From Spisula solida (lineage: Eukaryota > Mollusca > Bivalvia > Venerida > Mactridae), in assembly GCA_947247005.1 (NCBI GenBank), contig OX365944.1, positions 9,188,501-9,252,500 of the forward strand: a DNA stretch of 64,000 nt, given 5' to 3'. Under the pieces are notes generated by a model. The model made no database searches and was not told where the DNA came from. It worked only from the letters and a program-made list of their open reading frames with translations. A program made the translations under genes and the position numbers. Of this stretch, positions 1 through 11,300 are shown in pieces; within the stretch, counting starts at the first letter, position 1, and the number at the start of each line of letters is the position of its first letter.

Positions 1-2054
1 AATCTTTTATTGTATGATAATGGCTGTTCAAAACAGGTGGTTGTTCAGTCCAAATCAATAAAAAAAACTGCAACGTGATTCTGAGTTTAGAATTTGTCTC
101 AGTTGTAAAAGTCTCCTTTTTATATACGTTTTCTGTTTTTGCTATCAGCATCGGGAAAGTATTCAAACCGGTTTAAGATGTACGACTCACTAAAATTACG
201 AATATTATTGTATTGTCTTTACTCATAATCATTATAATACAGATGGTGAGACAGAATAAATGAGTGCAAATTGTCAACTTTTTTTACATAATGATATATA
301 ATTAAATAGCATTTTTATAATAGAAACAGTAAACTCAGGAATAGAGTTTAAACATAACGTAGACTTATTTCTATCAAGTTAAATTCATCAATTGCAGATA
401 GAAATCAAGCCCGGTATATCCAACATATACTGTTCAACATTCCCTTATTAAAACATACCGCAACCAGCATGGATTCGCAATCAGTGTTATGTGATATACA
501 TAGTGCCGACAGTCTATTGGATGAATTAACAATAAAAACTTTTCATTCACCAATTGCTCGCTGGTGGGCATACGTGTGTATGACTAACACTGTATACAAG
601 CATGATCTCTCATAATGTGCCCACTGGCAGTCTATTGGATGAATGAACAATAAATACCTTTCATTCAACAATTGGTCGCTGGTGGACACATTTGTGTATG
701 AATAACCCTGATCTCTATTATACTAGTATTTAACAAAGATCTAAATATATTAAGCTCAAATTATAGTCAATTTAATTATATCTAGTTGTTCTAAAGGCTG
801 TATTAAAAGTTTCTAGTTTCTTATAATTTTCAATTTCTAGTGAGAATGACCTCAGGTGTACCTGTTTTAATTTTATGATGATGTTATATAGATGAGGCAT
901 ATAAAATAATGAAACAGCCGCTTTAAATCAGGAACGCTATATAGATGCATGTTAAAAAAAGAATTTTTAATCAAATTTCGTGGATTTAACATCCCGGGTT
1001 AAAATTATAACAATTATTTCAGTTAGTTATGAAGGAAATTCTTCATAAATGTATGTTTATGATGTGTAAATTAACTTCACACTTTAAATTTAAATTGTTA
1101 TAAAAACAAATCCCTGTATGTAACAACAGAAAAGCATCATTGCCTAAGGGTACAAATAAAGATATGATAAGTTATGTTTTATTGCAGGCTATATAATCCG
1201 ATCAGTTAAATTGGACGCCATGCTGTGCGCAGATAATTAGCTCGGTAAATTTCGGCAGCTAACGAACTTTACCGAATTAATAAGCGCTAAACAAATTTAA
1301 GTAATGATTAATTTCAATGTTACAAACGCCCATAAAATTTTCAAAATCTTTTATTTATTTTTACATGTTTCGAAAGTAAAATAAATTTACTATCTAATGT
1401 GGTAAATACATTTTAGATATTGTATGTGATAAACTTGATATAGAGTATTAAACACCAAGTTTAACGGACAATTTCTGCCAAAGTTGCTAATTTTACAAAG
1501 AATATAGAGTAATTCAAGAATGATAATTTTCAAAGTTAAATTCGCCCATAATGTTTTAGATTCAAGAATAATTAAAAATAACGATAGTAATATGTAAAGA
1601 TGAAATAAACTTTTGTGCTAAATACAAATTTGATATTTTAATTCGTTAAGGAATTATAAGCGTTAAACTAAATTTCCCCTTCTACTTTTAATGTAAATTT
1701 TATCGACGCGCGGATTATCAGTACAATAATGAAAGTTGGGTATGCTTGCTTTGCCATTGGTGGCTAATGTGATGGTCGGTAGATCTGTTTCCATTGAATT
1801 ACTCAACAATATTTGGTCCTAGGATCCTCAAACTGTCCATGGAGGTGGGACAGTAACAGTAGATAACCACTACTGATTTTGATGTCAGGAGGTTGCTGTG
1901 ACCTTTTACATTAATGACTATTTGACTGCTATGGAACGTCTATGTTTTACAAACACACCTTGTTTAAAGAGCCAAAAAGTAAAATATGAACTACAAAATT
2001 GTGTTGTCAGCTTTGAGTTTGACTTTTTTATTGAATTTTTGTTTGTATTTCCAG
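1..2054. other. INTS1 intron / upstream non-coding sequence
   Basis: AT-rich, with no convincing exon. It contains a direct duplication of about 85 bp (about 507-595 and 624-710; both contain GTCTATTGGATGAAT and CGCTGGTGG). A preceding INTS1 exon ending in phase 1 was not found and is probably outside the window. Confidence 0.5.
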
Positions 2055-2125
2055 ATATACTGGCTATGTTACAGAATTTAGATGATTCATCAAAAAGAAA
2101 AGTTGAAATACTAGAACACTTTGTG
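2055..2125 (+). CDS. INTS1: INTS1 exon a
   Basis: Acceptor TTTCCAG ends at 2054 and donor GTAAGT starts at 2126. The exon enters in phase 1 (AT completes a split codon) and leaves in phase 0. It encodes ILAMLQNLDDSSKRKVEILE plus HFV. The open frame upstream of 2055 is intron read-through, not coding. Confidence 0.75.
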
Positions 2126-4150
2126 GTAAGTTACTAGGGCCTGTCTGAAATACAATAACAATGTCAACTCTCCTGCTGGCTCCTTGTGGAAGAATAAGTT
2201 AGTGCTGGTATAGATACAGGCCAGGCAAACTGGTTAGGTGCATTGGCCGCCATAAGTATATAACTGAAAAATTGTTGAGAAACAGCGTTAAACCTGAATA
2301 AACAGAGTCTGTCTACTGTACCCTAGTCTACATCAGAAATGTTCTTTAAGATTGTTGCAAATAGTTTTGTTATTTATTACTGATGAGTTACTGTATGCAT
2401 AATGGGTCTTCTTAAAGTCTACCAATTTAAAAACAAAACTCACGAGTTCAGTAAGCTCAGTAAATTGTAAATACCAGTAAATAATTTTGATTCTTATGTA
2501 AACTTTGGGTACCTAATTGAACACTTTTTGGAGTTTTTGGTGCTTAATTGAGTAATATTCGAAATCGAAGTAGAAAAAAGCTGAATCCTTCCCGTAATGT
2601 ATATTATCACTTGCACACATAATATTCCCATTGGATATGGTTTAATATCTGTATTTCAATTTCAGGATGATTTTAAAAGGCTATTACTGTTAGCCAATGA
2701 CCAATGTCGGAACAGAGCATTTGATCTTGTAAAAAGACATCTTAAACAAAGTCCAAAGTAAGATTTACTGTATTGTTTTTTCTCTGTCCTAGTATTGTAG
2801 TTTATCAAGTACTTGACTGTGGGCCAGGGCCACATAATATTAGTTGTTGGGTTGAGCAAGTGAAGTCCAGTTTTTCCCTAACATTGATTAACTATCTTCA
2901 TGGCGCTCCACAGGTTCTCAGTTGCTTGGGAAGGAGCTAGTTACAAGGGTTCTACTGAAGCTGTATGCAAAATTCTGGTAATAAGACACAAGTATGTTTC
3001 CGCTTCAGTTTCCATTGTTAAATTCAGCATAGCTCAGTTACTTTTATTTTCTGTGGAAAAGTTCAGTCTTTAGTGCAGCAAATCAAGAGTATTCAGAAAT
3101 TGTGAGACCCCTGTACTTAGTATGGGTTGCTAGTTCTATGAAAACTTACAACTGTATAATGAAAAATGGTATAAAGCTGAACCAAGATGAAGAAAGAGTT
3201 CTTCCTATTTGTGTTATGTTATATTGTGTATCAGTCGTAGAGTATGTATACACAATATGCATGACCATGTCAACATTACATTATCAACAGTCAGGTTGAG
3301 GAGCCCTCTGTAGAGACACAACCTCTCCTAAGAAACTAGACCTTTCACCCTCTCCAGAGCAACAACCTCTGTACAACAACAAACTTAAGGGTGTTGCTCT
3401 AGAGGTGGTACTGTACTTCATTCCTGGCCAGTCTGGTCTAGTCTTAGTACCATATAAAGAGGACTGCTATTTCTAACCAATGCTATTTTATATTTCTGTT
3501 ATAGACATGCTGATGAATTTGTTCCTGTGTTCCTGCGATGTTTAGACAGTCCGAATCCAGACATTGTTACATCAGCTCTTACAAACTTAGCAGAGTTCAC
3601 CCTTCTGTGTCAAAGTATGTTCCTTATTTAAACTTTTGCAGTAAAACTTCAACAAACTTCAAATGTTTGGATTACTATTTTTAATCAAGATGATGGTATA
3701 ATAAGATCATGATTCTGTTGTGTGTTTATCATTAATTATCTATTATCAGTATATCAGACATGCTAAATTTCAGGACTGGTGATTAATTCAGGTTTTTTGT
3801 CAAAAAATAGTTTGTTCTTTAGACCATATACAGGCTTTCAAACAAAGCGCATCAGGACTAGTCCTGTTTATTAACAACTACCGTGACAATTGACGCCTGT
3901 AAATGTGCGTTTGGTAGCCAGCAGTTCACTTGCCTATAAGTTTCTGTCAAGTATTTTCCCATTTCATCTCTGGATGATTTGTAGTCTATGTTTGTATCTC
4001 TAGTTACTTATGTACTTTGTGTATATTGTAGATTATGCTGATGTGATTCTACAGAAAGCATTATCCACGGGTATAAATACATCCATAGAGACTAGTTCAT
4101 ACATCAGTGAAAGTCTGCAGTTATTAAATCTTGATCTTGCCTCAGAATGA
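2055..4150 (+). CDS. INTS1: INTS1 (Integrator complex subunit 1), C-terminal five coding exons, 5' part outside window
   Basis: Five exons (2055-2125, 2666-2757, 2914-2991, 3505-3614, 4032-4150) join in frame with donor phases 0, 2, 2, 1 and give about 156 residues ending LLNLDLASE and a TGA at 4148. The sequence is helical HEAT-like. Key strings are ILAMLQNLDDSSKRK, HADEFVPVFLRCLDSPNPD, and a tail ADVILQKAL...ISESLQLLNL. I recall human INTS1 ending with the same layout (HADEFVPVYLRCLD-like, then ..ISEALRIL..). INTS1 is the large scaffold of the nuclear Integrator complex, which processes snRNA 3' ends and attenuates RNA polymerase II transcription. The first exon here enters in phase 1, so an upstream exon must exist; none is evident in 1-2054. 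The gene is convergent with KATNIP. The family call rests on recalled similarity to the C-terminus only. Confidence 0.75.
2666..2757 (+). CDS. INTS1: INTS1 exon b
   Basis: Acceptor TTTCAG, donor GTAAGA. Encodes DDFKRLLLLANDQCRNRAFD and then LVKRHLKQSP; leaves in phase 2 (AA|). Amphipathic helical sequence, continuous with exons a and c. Confidence 0.75.
2914..2991 (+). CDS. INTS1: INTS1 exon c
   Basis: Acceptor CTCCACAG, donor GTATGT, phase 2 in and 2 out. Encodes KFSVAWEGASYKGSTEAVCK followed by ILVIRH. Confidence 0.72.
3505..3614 (+). CDS. INTS1: INTS1 exon d
   Basis: Acceptor GTTATAG, donor GTATGT. Encodes the most recognisable block, HADEFVPVFLRCLDSPNPD, then IVTSALTNLAEFTLLCQ. Leaves in phase 1. 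Confidence 0.78.
4032..4150 (+). CDS. INTS1: INTS1 terminal exon with stop
   Basis: Acceptor TATTGTAG; encodes NYADVILQKALSTG..., then SYISESLQLLNLDLASE and TGA at 4148-4150. The stop codon lies in the first copy of a 22-bp direct repeat (copies start at 4142 and 4164). Confidence 0.75.
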
Positions 4151-5110
4151 CCTTGACATTGTCTCAGAATGACCTTGACAAGATGTGATTGCTGACAGAT
4201 CTCAGCAATATAAGTCCCATGGATTCTAAGCTGGAATGATATACATGTATTGTGTAGGTGTGGCAAGGTCAGGTAATTCGATTGAACTACAAACTTCAGT
4301 GTCCTTCACATGGAAAACTCGAGTAACTTTCCGTTGATGGTGAGATTCCAGGAGTGAGCTTACAGCAAAGCACAAGTAATAATGGCTGTAGTACCTGATG
4401 TGGACGTTGTGGTCAAGTGACCTTGACCTTATAAAAAGTCATGCTTTGTTCATGTATGAATCAACTGGTTTTATTAGCGAGGAATTGTAGATGAACAACA
4501 GTTTACTGTGCTGAAGATTTTGTAAGATACTACAGATAAAAGACAAAACTAAGTGATGAATGGTTTCAGGAAAAACACTTGTGGCCATATTTCGTCTGAA
4601 ATATTCAGGTTTCCATCCTGCTTCACTCAACAGTCAGATGTTTAATGATATTGTATTATTACATGGAGCTATGCTGGCATGTCGCGTTTATACGTTACCT
4701 GATTATTGATATCTTTTGAATGTAATATTACTGAACTTGAGCATTGAGTCTAAAATGTCTCATTGGTTGTTTTAGACAGGTGAAGACATGCACGGTTAAC
4801 TGTATATTGTTGTGATATAAAAGAATTAAACTCATGAAAAGCCTCATTGTTTTGTTTTAAAACTGAAGAAATGCATTTTGATGGACTGTAAGCAGAATAT
4901 TGTCGACGAGGTGGAGGGTCAGGATAGCCCAAGGTAGCTCATCTGAGTAATTTAGTTGTCCAGAAGGTTGTGAATTAAACTTTTATGCCAACACACTTGT
5001 TTTCCCTTGACAATTGTAATGAGAAAACTGGCTGTACATTGAAGTCATACTACAACACATATACCCTTGCTCAAGGGCTGTCCATGTTCATCAAATAAAA
5101 CAACACCATA
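4151..5110 (+). other. INTS1: INTS1 3'UTR (putative) with poly(A) signal
   Basis: Non-coding stretch after the INTS1 stop. AATAAA at 5094-5099 is the best poly(A) signal before the foldback element at 5292. The UTR extent is inferred from the signal only. Confidence 0.4.
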
Positions 5111-5291
5111 TATTAGCTTTAACATTTTATAAAAGAACTTTAGAATAGCATGTTAACAATTTAATATTAGGTATCAGTAATTAAACAATAGCTGAGGCAG
5201 ACGTTACAGGCATGTGTCACCAGAAATATACACGTAATCTAGTAATATATACATCTCAATAAATAAAGCACTAAGGATATGTACAGTTCTG

Positions 5292-5520
5292 GGGTGGTAT
5301 TCACAAAGTATCTGTTTAAGCAGTACTGATAACATAAAATTTTCTTAAAATGTTTGAAATTTACATAAGTTCATCAGCTAAACAAGAACATCAATACTTT
5401 AATAGCTTTACATCGCTTGGAAGCAACATGTCAACTGCTACTATAATCAATCAGAAAACATGGATTATTCTTCAATTTGAGCTTTAAGTTTTCCACAGAG
5501 ATGCTTTGTGAATACCAGCC
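5292..5520. mobile_element. MITE family A (terminal GGTGGTATTCACAAAG)
   Basis: Left end GGTGGTATTCACAAAGTATC and right end GATGCTTTGTGAATACCAGC are inverted copies about 229 bp apart. Non-coding. A second copy lies at 7837-8089. Confidence 0.75.
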
Positions 5521-6179
5521 ATGGACTACAGAACTAAATAGGCCATGTCATCAAACACCATGGTAGAAAGCAGGTGTTGACACTGTGACCAAATGACCTG
5601 TTAACTTGATACATCTAACCACATATTTAAATGGTCAAATTCTATCATACTGTGAAAATCATTTATTCAGTTAGGACGAATATTCATGAAATCACATCTC
5701 TATAGATATAGAAGTTTCTCTCCTTTAAATTATGAAGCATGTTTTGTTTGATAAATTTCTTAAGTTGTACTGACTTTGTTATTCAATATGTTCATTCTTT
5801 TGAAATCCACACATTTATGACTCCATAGATTTCACAGCGTATAAACCAAATCACTGTCTGTCTTGTTGGGATACTATACAATTCAACGTGTATGCCTTAT
5901 TGTGATAACCGGAAGTAGATTCGTTTATACACTATATTTGTCTTGCCCAAAGCCATGAATTGTTATTTTCCGACAGATATAAATGTTTTCACAGTATGAA
6001 CGCAGATAGATACAATCATATTTGCGCACTTGGGGCCACTGATGTTTCATATCTAATGACCATAACAATTTGTACTAAGAAATCACTTTATATTGACTTC
6101 AGATTGTTGAAGTATAATCAATCGTCCAATTAATTTTAGAGATTCTTAACAAGACAACCAATCGACATACAAGGCAGGA

Positions 6180-6480
6180 TGTGTGCAATCACAATATGCT
6201 TGATGATCAATGAAATATGTGATATAAATATGCATGATCTGTGTGATGCATAATGGCATGCATCATGAATATGCATGATCTATGAAATACATCATAAAAA
6301 TGCAATAAATATGCATGACCATTTGATGCATCATAGCTATGCATGAAATAGGTTATAGCACTACATAATAATATAGTAAGAACTAAAATGTATAAATTCT
6401 AATGATCGATCATGACTATGCATGAACTGTGAAATTCTTCATTAATATTCATGAAATACGATAAACCTGAAGGATAAATC
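6180..6480. repeat. ATGCAT-rich degenerate repeat
   Basis: Many occurrences of TATGCATGA and related motifs (ATGCATGATCTGTG, ATGCATCAT) at irregular 20-60 bp spacing, in the convergent region. Confidence 0.6.
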
Positions 6481-6589
6481 TATCAACCAGTGTAGCATTA
6501 TCCCCTGGTATATAAACACAACACAGAAACAATGACAATATTCTCAACAACATGCAGTGAAAGACAACATGACACATATTTCTCAGATT

Positions 6590-6790
6590 CCCATGTATAG
6601 GGACATGTCAAACTCCCTACCCCATTATGAGCATACATACAGTACCTTTTAACACATAGGGACATGCCAATTTCCCTACCCCATTATGAGCATATATAAG
6701 GTACCTTTCAACACATACAGACATATGTAACTCCCTACCCCATTATGAGCATATCTGATAAACATTGGGTACCTTTTAACACACAACCTT
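6590..6790. repeat. Three-copy tandem repeat, about 65-bp unit
   Basis: CTCCCTACCCCATTATGAGC is followed each time by ATA-rich sequence and GTACCTTT(T/C)AACACA. Confidence 0.75.
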
Positions 6791-7013
6791 TAAAAACCTA
6801 GTGATGGATGGCCGATAGTGACTGATGATAGTGGTAGGCCTGGACGGGTGATGAACATAGAACACTGTGTCAGAACTTGCAGAACTATTCCACCATCATT
6901 ATAATCATGATGTAATAGATTTATTGCATGCTTAATGCATAATTGTGAGCAGCATTTAACTTGATCCGTCGTAGTTGGAAATATTAAATTAGTTTATATT
7001 AATTTACTTAAGG

Positions 7014-7257
7014 TCGATTGTGAAACAAGTTTTTCCAACTTATATTAATCACTCTCGACACCTCATTCCTGATGTCATACATCGACACGAGGGTATGAGA
7101 GAAGAGCAGCCAGCTTCCCTTTTATGCTGAACATCTAGCAAGGGAATTTCTGGTACCACTTTTATTTCGTCTTTAGTATGACGCAGCCAGGGATCGAACC
7201 CAAGACCTCCCGCACTCGAAATGAACGCTTAACCACTAGGCTACCGAGGAGGCGGTT
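7014..7257 (-). mobile_element. tRNA-derived SINE family S1
   Basis: On the minus strand it starts with a tRNA-like head. A box region GGTAGCCTAGTGGTTAAGCG and B box GGGTTCGATCCC are recognisable, followed by a body ending AAAAACTTGTTTCACAATCG. Related copies at 17826-17998 and 62953-63171. Confidence 0.8.
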
Positions 7258-7836
7258 AAAATATTAACTTGCTCCTGGTTTTTATGTTACAGTATAAATA
7301 CATGCAATAATGTTGATCAGTCATTGACATTGATACAAGTTAGGTATTGATGTACTGGTTGAATTGTTGAAATATGCTAATAGGGGACCCGGTCAATAAG
7401 ATCAAATTAATGTGTACAAGTTACACTTGACTGGCACTTACATGTAAATATAACCCATCATGTTAGAGACACGGCTGTTTGACAGATCTCAGTTACACAT
7501 TATAAATACAAACAATACTAAATAAATAGCTAACAATACAGTTTACTAGGCCAATAATATGACATATCTGATATGTAAATGTAGAAGAAATGTAATACCG
7601 GCAATTTATACATGTATATACAGTAAATTACATCATAGGTCAGACCAACATTTTAGGCAACAAAATGTGAATAGAACATAAAACAACACTTCCTCATGTA
7701 CAATATATAAAACAATACTATATACATGAATAGTACCTAAAACAATACTATATACATGTATAATTGGACGGATGTATGAGAAGTACATGTACATTGATAA
7801 TTATATATAGTCACAGACAAGTATTACAGTGCTCAA

Positions 7837-8089
7837 GGGTGGTATTCACAAAGCATCTTAAGGGAGAAATTAGAATTTTCTTAAAATCTGCAAATTTCCG
7901 TATCAGCTAATCGGGGCAATCAAGATTATCAATCATAGTATAGTATAGAAGCATTATGTAAATAGCTATAATAATCACAAAGCAAACATGGGTTATTCTT
8001 CGTTTCTTTGCAAATATGTACAGCTCAAATTTTTAACTTAGGTTAAAATATTTAAGTTTTCTCTTAAGATGCTTTGTGAATACCAGCCC
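7837..8089. mobile_element. MITE family A, second copy
   Basis: Left end GGTGGTATTCACAAAGCATC, right end GATGCTTTGTGAATACCAGC; better-preserved inverted ends than the first copy. Confidence 0.78.
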
Positions 8090-8257
8090 AGGTGAGCTAA
8101 AATGTGAGATTATCTTAACAGCCATTAGAGTTATAGTATCTGAACCTACAAGCTGTGTATTACAAAGGTAAAAACACATCACTGGCTTTATATCAACACT
8201 ACTATACTACTAGGATTGGAATAAATGAAGTCAATAAATCACAGATCACGTTCACTC

Positions 8258-8304
8258 TCATCTTCGTTTCTTGGTATGGGCCACACTGGTAGTTGGACGT
8301 AAAT
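8258..8304 (-). CDS. KATNIP: KATNIP terminal coding exon with stop
   Basis: Phase 1 in. LRPTTSVAHTKKRR then TGA at 8258-8260. Acceptor TGTTTTACAG. The basic C-terminus is short, as expected for the family end. Confidence 0.85.
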
Positions 8305-11300
8305 CTGTAAAACAATCAACAACCGTTTATATATATATTCAAGTCGAAACTTACACTACAACAATGAAATGAAATGTTTTGGTCCTTTTTCTCTCAGAAT
8401 CCTCTTATAAAAAGTTTATACTCGTTATCTGGTAGTTACACAGCAATTACTAGACATGAAGTTCAATTTCTCATAACAGTTCTAACTTTATTTGATATTA
8501 CGCAACTTGTTTGTTCGACCGAGACAGTCACGGTCATTCGTTTTTCCCCTACCAAGTTATCAACCAGTTCATCTCTACTTGAGTGGGAAACACTGAAAGC
8601 CTTTCAGAAATGAACAAATGCCCTGGAAAAGAATTGAACCAGGGACCTCTTGATCCGCGGTCATGAGAGTTAGCCACTTAATCAACATACCACTCCTTTT
8701 GCTACTTCTCATACCAAACCCATTTAGATAACTAACATAAGTACTTACTCTGATCAACTGGTTTGCCTGCATGAGCTTTCTTAGGATCATTATAATGGCT
8801 GACTATCTTTTTATCATTAGTCATCTGGACATCTTGTTCTCCTCGCTGGTTGCTATACAACGTATATATAAAACATCAATGTAGTTCATACTTGTAACAT
8901 ACTTAATACAAGAATATATTAAACAAGAAATATCACTGAATGTGATGAATACCCCCAGAAACTGCTTGACACAGTCACTTAAATGTGCTCTGACAAACAA
9001 CTAGACTTAGTAATGATCATTCATGCAAACGTTCATTGAAATCAAACCAATGGTAACAAAGGAAAAATTCATAAGTGTAAAAAAACAAAGGGCCATAACT
9101 CCCTTAAAATTGATCCTATTAATGATAGTCGAGGATATGCACAACTAGACTTAGTACTGACCATTCATGCAAAGTTTCGTTGAAATCCGACCATTAATAA
9201 CAGAGAAATAGCGCAGACAAAATTTATAAGTGTAAAAAATATAAAGGGCCATAACTCCCTTAAAATTTATCCGACCAATGTGTGCCGAGGATATGCACAA
9301 CAAGACTTGGTACTGATCATTCATGAAAAGTTTCATTGAAATCCAACCATTGGTAACAGAGAAATAGCGCTGACAAAATTTTTAAGTGTAAAAAAACAAA
9401 GGGCCATAACTCCCTTAAAATTTATCCGACCGGCTTATGCTGACGATATGCACAACTAGCCTTGGTACTGATCAATCATGCAAAGTTTTGATGAAATCCG
9501 ACCGATGGTTGCAGAGAAATAGCGCGGACAAAATTATACGGACCAACCAACCAACCAACATACCAACCAACCAACCATCCTCAAGCTTGACTCCAATATA
9601 GCCCCCATATACTATGTATCTGGGGGTATAATGATAGTAAGAGGGTTATATCAGATGATTGTAGGGAAGACTGGAATTGCCCAACTATGTTACCTCTTTG
9701 AATAAAGTTGTTATAATTATTATTGTAAACAGGTAACTAGTAAAAACAATAAATCATGTTTTATATCCAACTGCCCAACAGAATGTGAGTTACGTCGGGA
9801 GACTACCCAGTCACATTGTCCTGACACTGGGCAAACCAGCAGTTACCTGGAACTATTGTATTAAACTATGCAGAGTGTCATACAAGGGAGATATACCAGT
9901 GCCATTTTATTGACTTTAGTATGTGGCAGCCTGGGATCAAACCCAAGACCTCCCACACTTGAAGGGGACAAGGTAACTAGTATTAACAAGCAGTCTTGAA
10001 TAAATTGACTGATTTTTTTTATAAATAGAAGTTGGTAATTCATCCATGATTTACACCCTACACTTACAATTAAAATACCCAGTAGTACAATAGTGCTTAA
10101 TTTAATGAAATAACTTCCCAGCAAAAAAACAAGAAATTATCATGAAAACCAGGTTTTCTAACAAGGGACACAACTCCACAGAAAATATGGCATTAAACCA
10201 AGCTGGAATAATGTTAATTGAAACTTTGACTTACTTGAGCACAGTATTCTTCTCTTTTCTAAGGATGTCTTTATTATTTGTGAACAATATGGTATGATAG
10301 GGTTGAGGTCCTTCACAGTTAGGTAATATACCTCTAGCTGTTTGAGGTACAGCTTCTAATACACCATTATACACCAGTAAATCATCCACCAGTAACTGAA
10401 ATATATACAATACTCTCATAAACTAGTGTTCACCATCAATTATATCAAGTTTGTTAAATGCCATTTCTCAACAATTTTTCACTTACATATGGTGGTCGAT
10501 TCACCTAACCAGTTTTCTTGGACTGTAACCTAATCAGTACTAACTTACCCTTTCACAAGGAAACCACAACTTCTCCACATTTATGAACTGAAGGTTATCA
10601 AGACTGACTTTGGAGTCAAATCCCTCAAAAAAAAAATTTGTGTGCCTATTTCTGTTGAGTGCTGCCTTCCCTTTTTGATTGTTACTGTCTTTTTCAAAAA
10701 ATGCATATTTTTTGAGAAACATATTTTGTACCTTACTCTGAATAAAAGTTATAATCCACATTGTATAGGTTATAAAAATCATGAGAAATTTGCAATATTT
10801 TTTACCAAAATAATGTAATGCAAGCTACTTACTGCAAAATCTTTAGCACCTCTGTTGGCAGTCTTGCTGTAGTTCCATATCTTGATCATAGATAACGTAG
10901 TTGGTTGATCAAATATCACATACACACGATTTAACTGTAATCAAACAAGAGGAAATGACTCAACATCAAAATATTGAAGTAGGGACCGAAATCAAACAAT
11001 GCAGTACAACCAGGATGTTTAATCTTCATACAAACTACCACATACAAAGCAAATTTCAGCAAAACATCTCATTCCTAACTAAAGATATCGAGTGGAAACT
11101 AATTTTCTATTGCCAATATCGCCGGAAGATTAAGGGGGTCAGCCTGGTGTATCCCCAGTTTAAGTTCTGGGCAGGGAATAAACCTGACTGTCACACAGGT
11201 AGTATAATTATCAATCCTATATTATCAATGTGGTGAAATATGAACTTACAATATTAGGTAATATTGGAGCTAGCCACATGTGTCCACCATCCATAGTATC

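Larger units (their letters stand above)
5521..8257 (-). other. KATNIP: KATNIP 3'UTR and convergent intergenic region
   Basis: No coding potential. Several minus-strand AATAAA signals occur (for example complement of 6920-6925, and one inside the SINE near 7160), so the 3' end cannot be fixed. The region holds a SINE, a foldback element and short tandem arrays, listed separately. Confidence 0.45.

Noticed and set aside
1898..2054. Plus-strand ORF upstream of INTS1 exon a
   Set aside because: Begins with GTG, is intron-like in composition, and a good acceptor at 2054 explains the coding part.
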